A stretch of DNA of 64,000 nucleotides from JAAYDS01 sp012729155 (GCA_036774405.1 DAIPBO010000001.1:124001-188000); one strand, 5' to 3'. Positions 45,494-52,682 are shown, numbered from the stretch's first letter. Notes: generated by a model from the letters alone, not told the origin. A program made the numbers and translations.

Positions 45494-46400
45494 GCGTGAC
45501 TTGCCGGCGTTTGAGCGCGCCGCAGCGACCTATGATGCCGAGACTTGCAGCAACCCAGCGATGGCCTATATGCGTGCCATCAGCCTGGCTACGCTCGAGC
45601 ACGTCTTTGCGCCCGGCCAGCGGCTGCTCGAGATCGGCTGCGGCACGGGCCAAGAGGCGGTGGCGCTGGCGCAGCGCGGCTGCCACGTGCTCGCCACCGA
45701 TACCTCGCCGGCGATGCTCGCCCAGGCTCAGACAAAGGCACAGGCCGCAGGCGTAGCAGGCCGTGTGCACACGCAGTTGGCCAGTGCCGCGGAGCTGGCC
45801 TCGCTAACGGGACTACCACTGTTTGACGGCGCCTACTCCTCATTTGGGCCGCTGAACGCCTTGCCCAACCTCGCTCCTTTCATGGCGGCGCTCGCTACGC
45901 TGGTGCGGCCGGGCGGCGCGGTGGTGCTCTCGGTGATGAACCGCTGCTATCCCCTGGAGATCGGCTGGTTCCTGGCGCATGGTCAGGTGCGTCAAGCGCT
46001 GAGGCGATGGCGTGGCGCACTGGCCTCGGTGTCCACGGGCTCTCCGGAGCAAATGTGGACCTACTATCACAGTGTGAGGGCTATGCGTCGTGCCGCGCGC
46101 CCCTGGTTCGCCCTGCGGTGGTGCCGCGCCTTGCCGCTGCTGCTGCCACCCCCGTACCTGGCCGATGTCTGGGGAGCCCATCCATGGTTGGTGGCCCAGC
46201 TGCGTGTGATCGAAGAGCGTCTCGCGCCTCACTGGCCCTGGAACAGACTCGGCGATCACTGGCTGGTCGAACTCGAGCGAACGGCGGTAGCCTCATCTAG
46301 GCTATTTGGCGGAATTCGCCAGGAACGCCCGGCCAAAGGGTTGACATCGGAGGAACGATCTGCTAGTATATTGGCACAGGGTCACGAGAGATTGATGTGA
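45483..46400 (+). CDS. Class I SAM-dependent methyltransferase, last gene of the glycan operon
   Basis: 305 residues from ATG 45483 (ATG 45480 also possible), overlapping the ligase gene by 11 nt. SAM motif I is LLEIGCGTGQEAVALAQRG at about 44-62. Motif II is VLATDTSPAMLAQA, and DGAYSSFGPLNALPNL fits motif post-II. Probably a glycan or lipid methylase. The conserved chain seems to end at GDHWLVELERTA; the last 35 codons (46300-46400) overlap the -35/-10 of the RNA unit at 46341. Those residues (GIRQERPAKGLTSEERSAS) are polar and look like a read-through tail. Confidence 0.82.
   Translation: MPTERDLPAFERAAATYDAETCSNPAMAYMRAISLATLEHVFAPGQRLLEIGCGTGQEAVALAQRGCHVLATDTSPAMLAQAQTKAQAAGVAGRVHTQLASAAELASLTGLPLFDGAYSSFGPLNALPNLAPFMAALATLVRPGGAVVLSVMNRCYPLEIGWFLAHGQVRQALRRWRGALASVSTGSPEQMWTYYHSVRAMRRAARPWFALRWCRALPLLLPPPYLADVWGAHPWLVAQLRVIEERLAPHWPWNRLGDHWLVELERTAVASSRLFGGIRQERPAKGLTSEERSASILAQGHERLM
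46341..46369 (+). promoter_or_regulatory. Promoter TTGACA-17-TAGTAT of RNA copy A
   Basis: TTGACA at 46341-46346, exactly 17 nt, TAGTAT at 46364-46369. It lies inside the 3' end of the methyltransferase frame. Predicted start about 46376. Confidence 0.7.
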
Positions 46401-46686
46401 TCCGACCCAGACATCTGGTTGATAGATGATGGGAGTGGGGAACCAAAGGTAGCGAAAAGCCAACCAGAGGAGCCCACGGCGAAGAGAACAGAGAGCGTAA
46501 GCTCGACGGAAACAGAGCCTAGCGAGTAGATCGGCCAAGGCTGATTGAAAGTGATCCAGTTGTCGTCTAGGGAGAAGACACTCCATAAAAACGATGCTAG
46601 GTTGGAGGGCGGAAAAACAGGTCACTTGTGGCCCTGCTCTTTGTCTCAAAACTGGCCGCCCGATCTGAGGGCGGCCAGTTTTGCTT
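46376..46686 (+). ncRNA. Unclassified structured RNA, copy A
   Basis: A transcription unit with its own promoter (46341) and terminator (46648-46686) and no credible protein frame. The ends pair: CAGGGUCAC at 46377-46385 with GUGGCCCUG at 46628-46636, 9 bp with one G-U. Between them are purine-rich, GNRA-like and GAAA-containing loops. The 3' third has a hairpin GGAG-AAGACA-CUCC (46571-46584) followed by AUAAAAACGAUG, then CAGGUCACUUG and UUUGUCUCAA. These elements recur almost identically in copy B at 52470-52173. No tmRNA, RNase P, SRP or 6S signature is seen. Function unknown. Confidence 0.65.
46648..46686 (+). terminator. Intrinsic terminator of RNA copy A
   Basis: Perfect 14-bp stem (AAAACTGGCCGCCC with complement), 7-nt loop, ending in GTTTTGCTT. 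One of the strongest terminators in the window. Confidence 0.85.
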
Positions 46687-46689
46687 GGC

Positions 46690-46890
46690 CTCACCGGAGG
46701 CCTGCCTGCGACACGCCGCCAGCCCACAGCGTTGGCGCAGAAGCAGCCGCCTCCATCGGCTTGGCCGTCAACCGCCTAATAGGGAGCTAACCCAGACGCG
46801 CCCGATCGCTCGCCTATGGCGTCGCTGACGCTCTCTCTGCCAATCCTCGGGTGGCAACCACCGGCACGATCTTGACCGCGTGCATGCGTG
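46690..46890. other. Intergenic stretch without a supported feature
   Basis: Between the RNA A terminator and the promoter of the glycosyltransferase I see only a short hairpin (GGCCTCACCGGAGGCC, 46687-46702) and no gene. Confidence 0.4.
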
Positions 46891-46894
46891 GCTG

Positions 46895-46922
46895 TTGACA
46901 CTCACAATAGGCCGTATAGACT
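46895..46922 (+). promoter_or_regulatory. Promoter TTGACA-16-TAGACT
   Basis: TTGACA at 46895-46900, 16-nt spacer, TAGACT at 46917-46922, for the GT1-type gene at 46959. The leader has no clear Shine-Dalgarno. Confidence 0.55.
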
Positions 46923-46958
46923 GACGGCAGTGCACGCACGCAACCGAGACGCGCCACA

Positions 46959-48248
46959 ATGAATCTATTGATACCCCTCTTCTCGCCGGCTACCGGCACC
47001 TGGGGCGGCCTAACGAGGGCCGTTGCCGTAGCGCACGCTGCAGAGGCTGCAGGGCATCGTGTGGCCTTTTGCGCCTCTGGCTATCTGGCGAGTAATCTGC
47101 GGCAGCGCGGCTATCGGGTCTATCCCATGCCCGCGCCCACACTGTTTGGGTTGCCCCGTTGGTGTGCCGTGATCGTAGCACGCGTCATCGCCAGGATGGC
47201 TCAAACGCGTTGGCTGGGGCGGTTGCTGGGGTCGATCTGGGGTGTGCTGTTCTTTTCAGGGGCCATCGCGCCGCGCTATCTCGAGCGCCTTGTGGCGGCA
47301 GAGCTCCGCGCCGCCCGGGATTATGGCGCCGAAGCGGTGTTTACCGACCTGGACCCAGGGGCATTCATCATCGCGCGATCGCTCGGTCTGCCCATAGCCA
47401 CTGCCTATGCCACGCCGATGGCGTCGAATAGCCACAGTTGGGCCTGGCATCGCACCCAACGGGCGGTGGCGCCGCTGCTCGCTCGCTGTGGGCTCCCCCC
47501 GCTAGATCCGGACGCTCTCTTTTTCGGGCCCGATGTGCTCAAGCTGGTGCCATCGATCCCCGAGCTAGACGGGGCCGATGCTAATGGCGACGATATTCGC
47601 TATGTTGGGCCGCTGCTGGGCGCCATCGAGCCCAGCCCCGCAGAGGCCTTTCAGCCCGAGCCCGGCCAACGCTACGTCTTTTGTTACATGGGCAGTGGCT
47701 CGGTCTCGCCATCGGCGTTGCGACGGGTATTGCCGGCCGTGTTTGCTGAGAGCGATCTAACGTGTATTGTGGCCGGTCGGGCCGTCGGACGGCCGCACCA
47801 GCATGGCAATGTGCGCTACTGTACGTTTGTAGACGTGCGGGTGTTGCTGCCGCAATGTGTGTGGACCATCTGCCATGGCGGCCAGAGCACCATTGTACAG
47901 TCTCTGCAGGCAGGGGTGCCTCTGCTCATCTTTCCAGGCAATAACGACGAGCGGCACCACAATGCCAGGAGGGTAGAGCAGCAAGGGGCTGGCTTTGTGG
48001 GGCAGCCCAACGACTGGAACGCAGGCTGGCTACGATCGCACCTGGCGCAGGCTGTCGGGCCGGCCAGACAGGCCGCCGCTCTCGGTGAACGGCTTGATGC
48101 CATGGGAGGCTCGCGCCTGGCGGTGCAGGCCATCGAGGAGTGGATGCGGCGCACAGTGTGGCAGAGTGAGAATGGACAGATCGGTGGTTGGCCGGCCCCG
48201 GCGGCGCCTTCTCCCCTGGTGCACGGCTCTGGGAGGTGCATGCTTTGA
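46959..48248 (+). CDS. GT1 (UGT/MGT-like) glycosyltransferase
   Basis: 429 residues, GT-B fold. The N-terminal domain starts LLIPLFSPATGTWGGLTRAVAVAHAAEAAGHRVAF, the acceptor side. The C-terminal donor domain has CYMGSGSVSP near 245 and the signature ICHGGQSTIVQSLQAGVPLLIFPGNNDERHHNARRVEQQGAG at about 305-348, where HGG and the acidic/asn pair hold the nucleotide sugar. Likely acceptors are lipids, carotenoids or small molecules. The last 25 residues are Gly/Pro-rich. Its stop overlaps the TTG start of the CPBP protease gene, so the two are coupled. Confidence 0.85.
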   Translation: MNLLIPLFSPATGTWGGLTRAVAVAHAAEAAGHRVAFCASGYLASNLRQRGYRVYPMPAPTLFGLPRWCAVIVARVIARMAQTRWLGRLLGSIWGVLFFSGAIAPRYLERLVAAELRAARDYGAEAVFTDLDPGAFIIARSLGLPIATAYATPMASNSHSWAWHRTQRAVAPLLARCGLPPLDPDALFFGPDVLKLVPSIPELDGADANGDDIRYVGPLLGAIEPSPAEAFQPEPGQRYVFCYMGSGSVSPSALRRVLPAVFAESDLTCIVAGRAVGRPHQHGNVRYCTFVDVRVLLPQCVWTICHGGQSTIVQSLQAGVPLLIFPGNNDERHHNARRVEQQGAGFVGQPNDWNAGWLRSHLAQAVGPARQAAALGERLDAMGGSRLAVQAIEEWMRRTVWQSENGQIGGWPAPAAPSPLVHGSGRCML

Positions 48249-49078
48249 CCGGTAACAGACACATCCCTGGCGGGCTGACCTATCTGGCAGTCGCTCTGAC
48301 ACTTACGTGGGCTTGTTGGCTACCAGCAGCCGCTGTGACGCATCCCGAGGTCTCGCAGGCCCTGCATTACCTGGGCGGCGTCATGCCGCTGGCCGCAGCG
48401 CTGTTCTTTCTGTGGCGCTGGCATCCGGCTGCCGCGCGCCGTGCCTACTGGCGCGGCATCTGCGGTAGTGGGCGCATTCGAGGGCGATGGTGGCTGGTGG
48501 TGCTGTTCTTGCCCGCGGCATGCACGTTGCTCGGCGCTGGCGTCGATCGGTTGCTGGGAGGCAGCGGCCCAGTCTGGGAGGGGCCCACTACGCCGCGTGG
48601 CCTGCTGGTGCAGGCGGCAACGCTGCTCGTCTTTGGACCTATCCCTGAGGAACTGGCGTGGCGTGGTTATGCACAGGGTAGGCTGCAAGAGCGCTTCTCT
48701 CCGCTCGTTGCCTGCGGAATCATGGGTGTGCTCTGGCTCGTATGGCATCTGCCGCTCTCAGCCGTTGAGGGGGCCTATCAGCACTATCTCGGCTTGGGGC
48801 CCCGATTCTGGTTGTTCTTGGCCGACAAGTTGCCGCTCACACTGCTGCTGGGGTGGGTCTGGCTGCGTTGCGAACGCAGCACGTTGGCCGCCATCCTGCT
48901 TCACTGGGCCGTCAACCTGACAGGCGAGCTACTTGCCCTTAGTGTGCGCGCTGAGATGTTTATGGTGGCCGGCTACTGGCTGCTGGCGGCCGTGGTGGTG
49001 TGGCGAGGCGGAGCGCGGCTGCGCTGGCCAAGCCGAACGGCCTCGGCCAGTCAGCGGCAGCGTCTGGTCTGGCGCTAG
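48245..49078 (+). CDS. CPBP family intramembrane metalloprotease
   Basis: 277 residues from TTG 48245, chosen because GGGAGGTG lies 6 nt before it and it overlaps the previous stop (TTGA). Seven or eight membrane helices. Catalytic motifs: PEELAWRGY near 137-145 (EExxxR), HLPLS near 172-176 and LLHWAVNLTGE near 215-228 (His with Asn/Asp). In bacteria these proteases process or confer immunity to peptides. Here it is coupled to a glycosyltransferase, a pairing whose meaning is unknown. Confidence 0.85.
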   Translation: MTGNRHIPGGLTYLAVALTLTWACWLPAAAVTHPEVSQALHYLGGVMPLAAALFFLWRWHPAAARRAYWRGICGSGRIRGRWWLVVLFLPAACTLLGAGVDRLLGGSGPVWEGPTTPRGLLVQAATLLVFGPIPEELAWRGYAQGRLQERFSPLVACGIMGVLWLVWHLPLSAVEGAYQHYLGLGPRFWLFLADKLPLTLLLGWVWLRCERSTLAAILLHWAVNLTGELLALSVRAEMFMVAGYWLLAAVVVWRGGARLRWPSRTASASQRQRLVWR

Positions 49079-49090
49079 GTCTCACGCCCC

Positions 49091-49120
49091 TTGCACTGGC
49101 CTCGGCTGCGCCCCTATACT
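49091..49120 (+). promoter_or_regulatory. Leaderless promoter TTGCAC-18-TATACT
   Basis: TTGCAC at 49091-49096, 18-nt spacer, TATACT at 49115-49120, GGCGCC, ATG 49127. Same layout as the dynamin promoter. Confidence 0.7.
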
Positions 49121-49126
49121 GGCGCC

Positions 49127-50056
49127 ATGCACCATGAACGCTCTGAACAACGTTACAGCGCCGTGCCGGAGGCGTTGCGCGAACGTCTGCGCGCCTTTTG
49201 GTGGGCACATCCCTATAGATGTGTTGCGGTTGGGCAGACCACTTGGCGCTATCTCGATGGTGGGCAGGGGCAGCGGCTGGTGCTGTTGGTCCCTGGGGGC
49301 CACCTGCCTGCCCAGTTCTGGTTTGGCCTGTGCGAAGAACTGGAACGGGACTATCGCGTTGTAGCCACCGATGCCCCGGCCCGTCTGGGGCTGCTCGACC
49401 CGCGCGCCGTGGCCGACGGATTGACGGGGCTGCTGGATGCCCTGGGGGTGCTGGGTGCCGCAATCGTGGCACACGGCGAGGCAGGCCTCGCGGCGCAGCA
49501 TCTCCTGCAGAGCTACCCTCACCGGGTGCAGGCGCTGGCGCTGGTCAATAGTCCGCTGCTAGACCCTCGCACTGGCAGCGATCGGGTGACTCGCGCTGCT
49601 CACTGGTTGGCCGAGCGCCTACCCTGGCGCTGGGTGGGCGCCAGGGTGAGCGCGGTCCATCCCCGGCCACTGCCTCACACCGTCTGGGCGCCCTACACGC
49701 GGGCGCTCCTTGAGACGCCTGGCGTGGCTGTGGGCCGTCAGGACTGGGTGGCACTCGTTGACGCTGTGAGCGCCGCCTGTCGGGCGACCCATCTTGACCG
49801 TCGCGCTCTCACAGGCTGGCAAGGCCGGAGCCTGATCATCACTGCGTCGGACGACTGGCGCTCGGCGAGCCACGCCGGCCCTTTGTCGCAGCGTTTGGGG
49901 GCGCCCATTGAATGGTTCACCGACGGTGGCCAGGCGCTCGCTGCGCTATATCCCGAGGCGTTGGCGCGCGCAGTGCGTAGCATGTTGCAGGCAGCCTGGG
50001 CCCTCGATGGCCTGCCGTTGGACGCCCCTTACCTTTTGGGCGCTGATGAGCCGTGA
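49127..50056 (+). CDS. Alpha/beta hydrolase-fold protein lacking the usual nucleophile
   Basis: 309 residues from a leaderless ATG. LVLLVPGGHLPAQFWFGLCEELERDYRVVATDAP (about 50-84) is the HGG/oxyanion segment of alpha/beta hydrolases. The nucleophile elbow reads VAHGEAGLAAQ near 118-128, with Glu where Gx(S/D/C)xG is expected. A late TASDDW could be the acid and no final His motif (GH..) is clear. So it may be a non-catalytic or altered member. Its stop lies 71 nt before the NUDIX ATG, and a GTG start for that gene would overlap it. Confidence 0.65.
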   Translation: MHHERSEQRYSAVPEALRERLRAFWWAHPYRCVAVGQTTWRYLDGGQGQRLVLLVPGGHLPAQFWFGLCEELERDYRVVATDAPARLGLLDPRAVADGLTGLLDALGVLGAAIVAHGEAGLAAQHLLQSYPHRVQALALVNSPLLDPRTGSDRVTRAAHWLAERLPWRWVGARVSAVHPRPLPHTVWAPYTRALLETPGVAVGRQDWVALVDAVSAACRATHLDRRALTGWQGRSLIITASDDWRSASHAGPLSQRLGAPIEWFTDGGQALAALYPEALARAVRSMLQAAWALDGLPLDAPYLLGADEP

Positions 50057-50127
50057 AACGCGCCGCTGACGGACCCGATGTGTGCCCGGGGTGCGATAGC
50101 CCTGACAACCAGCCCGAGAGGTGGCCG

Positions 50128-51150
50128 ATGACCCCAGGCTTGCGCGTTGCCGTACGTGCCGTGATTGAGAGAGATGGCATGGTAGCCCTCGCTGCCTTTG
50201 ACGATGAAGCTGGATACCACTACAACTGGCCAGGTGGTGGGCTAGAGGCGGGCGAATCAACCTACGAGGGCTTGACACGCGAGGTGCGCGAGGAACTGGG
50301 TTGTGAGGTCGTGATCGGCCCGCTGCTCCTGGTCTATGAGAACCTGCCAGGCGCAACGGTGCAGGTGCCCCCCTATGCCATCCATGGCCTCGGCCTGTTC
50401 TTTCTGTGCTCGCTTGTCGCCGGGGCTGAGCCGTACCTACCGCCCACGGCCGATGAGCATCAAATTGACGTCTGCTGGGTGCCGCTGGACCAACTCAAGC
50501 AGGCGCCACTTTTGCCGCAGGTGGGGGCCCAGATCGAACGTGCTCTGTCCGAGCGCAGGGCCACAGTCTGCCAAGAAGGTGTCGCACAGCAGAATGCCTT
50601 TGTGGTCGGAAATGTGCATACCTTTCCGCCCTGTCTGCCCACTTGGGTGCCTCTTCCGCCCACGGTCATCTCGACCGAGGCGCTCAAGGGCGGCTGCACC
50701 CGGTGGCCGTTCAACTGTCGACGGCTCACCCCCACGCTGTGGACGGGTGGCATGCCGAATGCTGGCCAGTTGGGCGCGTTGGCGCAGGTGGGCTGCCGTG
50801 CGGTGATCAACCTGACGAGCGACACGAGCGGGCCATTCATGTCAGGCGAGGCCGAAGCCTGCGCGGCGCTGGGCCTGCGCTATGTGCATCTGCCGGTTGA
50901 CTTTGAACAGCCCACAACGGCCGACTATATGCGCTTTGAAGAGCAGCTTGAGGCGCTCGACGGGCAGCGGGTGTTGGTGCATTGCCGCAAGAACTATCGC
51001 GCCAGTGTGTTGGCCTATCTGTGGCTAGTGCGACACGGCAAACCCGAGCTGCAGGCGCGCGAGGCGATGCTGGCGGTGTGGAGCCCAGACGAGGCCTGGT
51101 CAGCCCTGATCGCGGCCGTGTTGGGGCCTAGCCACGGATACCAGGCTTGA
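50128..51150 (+). CDS. Fusion of a NUDIX hydrolase and an atypical tyrosine-phosphatase-like domain
   Basis: 340 residues from ATG 50128 (AGAGGTGG upstream); the frame is open to GTG 50053, which would add a CPGC-bearing N-terminus. The NUDIX box GGGLEAGESTYEGLTREVREELG is at about 36-58 and matches GX5EX7REUXEEXGU. After a linker, residues 200-340 form a phosphatase-like domain with WTGGMPNAGQL and VLVHCRKNYRAS (Cys at 286). The spacing is C-x4-R rather than CX5R, as in a group of putative bacterial phosphatases. The fusion links nucleotide-diphosphate cleavage with phosphate ester hydrolysis. Its end overlaps hpt by 23 nt, convergently. Confidence 0.75.
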   Translation: MTPGLRVAVRAVIERDGMVALAAFDDEAGYHYNWPGGGLEAGESTYEGLTREVREELGCEVVIGPLLLVYENLPGATVQVPPYAIHGLGLFFLCSLVAGAEPYLPPTADEHQIDVCWVPLDQLKQAPLLPQVGAQIERALSERRATVCQEGVAQQNAFVVGNVHTFPPCLPTWVPLPPTVISTEALKGGCTRWPFNCRRLTPTLWTGGMPNAGQLGALAQVGCRAVINLTSDTSGPFMSGEAEACAALGLRYVHLPVDFEQPTTADYMRFEEQLEALDGQRVLVHCRKNYRASVLAYLWLVRHGKPELQAREAMLAVWSPDEAWSALIAAVLGPSHGYQA

Positions 51151-51682
51151 GGGTGGCCACAAAGGGCAGATTGCGGTAGTACTCGTTGGCATCGAGCCCA
51201 TAGCCCACCACGAACTGATCGGGCAGCGTGAGCCCTACATAGTCGATGGGCACCTCGAGCAGCCGCATGTAGGGGCGCTCAAAGAGCGTGCATACCTTGA
51301 GGCTGGCCGGACGACGCGTGCGCAGGGTGCGCAAGAGATAGTCGCAGGTGAGTCCAGTATCGATCACGTCTTCGACAAACAATACGTGTTGGTCGGTGAT
51401 CAGCAGGTCAAGGTCTTTGGTGATGCGCACCGTACCGCTGCGTTCACTGGCGGCATAGTGCGAGATGGCCATGAAATCGAGGGCCACCGGCACGGTGATG
51501 TGGCGCAGCAGGTCGGCCATGAACAGCACCACACCAGTAAGCGAGCCCACCAGCAGCGGATTGAGCCCGGCATAGTCGTGCGAGATGGCCGCGCCCAGGC
51601 GAGCCACCGTCTTCTGGATCGTCTCGGCATCAAAGACGACCTGGTCGATATCGTCGCAAAGCGAGCTAGATGGCGCGCTCAT
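51128..51682 (-). CDS. hpt: Hypoxanthine phosphoribosyltransferase
   Basis: 184 residues. It salvages hypoxanthine/guanine with PRPP to IMP/GMP in the cytoplasm. The PRPP loop VLFVEDVIDTGLT is at about 99-111. LLVGSLTGVVLFMADLLRHI is the first conserved loop, DFMAISHYAASERSGTVRI the flexible loop, and PDQFVVGYGLDANEYYRNLPFVATL the purine-contact end. Overlaps the nuclease-fold gene upstream by 17 nt and probably shares its promoter at 52163-52136. Confidence 0.95.
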   Translation of the reverse strand: MSAPSSSLCDDIDQVVFDAETIQKTVARLGAAISHDYAGLNPLLVGSLTGVVLFMADLLRHITVPVALDFMAISHYAASERSGTVRITKDLDLLITDQHVLFVEDVIDTGLTCDYLLRTLRTRRPASLKVCTLFERPYMRLLEVPIDYVGLTLPDQFVVGYGLDANEYYRNLPFVATLKPGIRG

Positions 51683-52127
51683 GGCCGCCGTTCAGCGCAT
51701 CCTGGCCTACGAGTTGCGAGCGTCGATCGGTGAGCCCGTACTTGGTCAACAGGCGCTCGAAATCGCGACGATTCCATAGCCTGATGCGCACCTCGGGGTA
51801 GAGCGACTGTAGTCGCTGGATCTTGCGGCGCTTGATGCGCGTCAGGCTCTGCCGCATCGTGGTCAACTCGATGTAGCAGTCTTGGGCCACCAGGTAAAAG
51901 TCAGGGGTAAAGGCCTCGGTGACGGCGCCCTGTTCATCCCAGTCGATAGGAAAGACCATCGGCTCATAGCGCCATGCAATGCCATAAAAGTCGAGGAGTC
52001 GAGCGAACTCTGCCTCACTGGGGTGAGAGAAGACGATCTCTTCACGGGCGACAGGTGGGTTGGCAATCGGTCGTAGACGTTGGGCAGTCGTCAACGGGCT
52101 ATCACTCCCGAGGTGTCGTCGAACCAC
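51666..52127 (-). CDS. Putative PD-(D/E)XK-like nuclease-fold protein upstream of hpt
   Basis: 153 residues from GTG 52127 (no ribosome site; TATAAT is 8 nt upstream). HPSEAEFARLLDFYGIAWRYEP at about 35-56 gives the N-terminal Glu helix of this fold. FTPDFYLVAQDCYIELTTMRQ at about 72-92 has PD and (E)LT, where the usual ExK Lys is replaced by Thr. A conserved helix RIKRRKIQRLQSLYP follows. Activity is therefore uncertain. It is coupled to hpt by a 17-nt overlap, so it is produced with a purine salvage enzyme. I do not know a function. Confidence 0.6.
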   Translation of the reverse strand: MVRRHLGSDSPLTTAQRLRPIANPPVAREEIVFSHPSEAEFARLLDFYGIAWRYEPMVFPIDWDEQGAVTEAFTPDFYLVAQDCYIELTTMRQSLTRIKRRKIQRLQSLYPEVRIRLWNRRDFERLLTKYGLTDRRSQLVGQDALNGGHERAI

Positions 52128-52135
52128 TTTTGCGT

Positions 52136-52163
52136 ATTATAGAACCCGCTAGCGTGCTGTCAA
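52136..52163 (-). promoter_or_regulatory. Promoter TTGACA-16-TATAAT of the hpt operon
   Basis: TTGACA at 52163-52158 and TATAAT at 52141-52136, reverse strand. The GTG start at 52127 is 8 nt past the -10, so the transcript is leaderless or nearly so. Confidence 0.75.
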
Positions 52164-52171
52164 CGTCCAGG

Positions 52172-52204
52172 CATAAAAGAGGGCACGCCCAGAAGGGCGT
52201 GCCC
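52172..52204 (-). terminator. Intrinsic terminator of RNA copy B
   Basis: Reverse strand: GGGCACGCCC (52204-52195), 4-nt loop, GGGCGTGCCC (52190-52181), then TCTTTTATG. Perfect 10-bp stem with a U-run. Confidence 0.85.
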
Positions 52205-52470
52205 GATTGAGACAAAAGGCAAAGCCTCAAGTGACCTGCCAACCCTCGGTGCGCATCGTTGTTATGGAGTGTCTTCTCCAGAGTCTCGTCAGCTTGCTTT
52301 CGCCTGTTTCCAAGCTACTTACCTGGCGGCTACCAATCGACTGCTCTCGCCGCCTCTTGCTACCGCTGTCGGTTACGCCGACTGATCCTCACGTTTCAGG
52401 CGACCCACCGCATGCTGACGATGCTTTCTGCGTCTCCCGAAGAGTCTCATCAACCCCTCGAGGCTTTGCA
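52173..52470 (-). ncRNA. Unclassified structured RNA, copy B
   Basis: The same kind of unit as copy A at 46376, on the opposite strand. Predicted start about 52470 and terminator at 52204-52172. Terminal pairing: GCAAAGCCUC (52469-52460) with GAGGCUUUGC (52228-52219), 10 bp. The position is the same as in copy A but the sequence is different, so the helix is kept by compensating changes. Shared blocks: GGAG-AAGACA-CUCC at 52279-52266, then AUAACAACGAUGC, GGUUGG, CAGGUCACUUG and UUUUGUCUCAA. The 5' two-thirds are only loosely alike (GGAAACAGG, GGUAGC). No protein frame fits. Family unknown to me. Confidence 0.65.
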
Positions 52471-52475
52471 CCCAT

Positions 52476-52504
52476 ATAGTAGCATGGCAGGTCAAGCGTG
52501 TCAA
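52476..52504 (-). promoter_or_regulatory. Promoter TTGACA-17-TACTAT of RNA copy B
   Basis: TTGACA at 52504-52499, exactly 17 nt, TACTAT at 52481-52476, reverse strand. Same design as the promoter of copy A. Confidence 0.75.
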
Positions 52505-52509
52505 GGGTT

Positions 52510-52682
52510 TTTGGGGCTATTTTCGCCAAACTGGGAGAATTCTCACTCGCCGCGATGATGCCCCATCGTAAGAGGTGGCTAACATGATGCCGGTGGCCCT
52601 GTCCGACGCAGGGCGCAGGCTGGCCATACGGTGTACATGTAGTCAGGGCCAGTGAGCGCCGCTGCACCAAGCGGCATCCCGA
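52510..52682. other. Intergenic stretch between RNA copy B and the MFS gene
   Basis: Contains the palindrome GAGAATTCTC at 52535-52544 and no coding frame that I can support. It is the 3' region of the MFS gene on the reverse strand. Confidence 0.4.

Noticed and set aside
46376..46686. tmRNA, RNase P RNA, SRP RNA or 6S RNA
   Set aside because: No tRNA-like CCA end, no GAGGAAAGUCC or ACAGAA, no GGAAGGAAGC loop, and the length and internal loops do not suit 6S.
46302..46727. 141-codon reverse frame over RNA copy A
   Set aside because: It crosses the RNA's promoter, core and terminator on the wrong strand and has no protein-like composition; the RNA explanation fits better.
46376..52470. Mobile element bounded by inverted copies of the RNA
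   Set aside because: The copies are too diverged over their 5' two-thirds, no transposase lies between them and no target duplication is seen.
52207..52558. Short forward frames over RNA copy B
   Set aside because: They share a peptide resembling the copy A antisense frame (MECLL) only because the RNA core is conserved; no ribosome site or domain.
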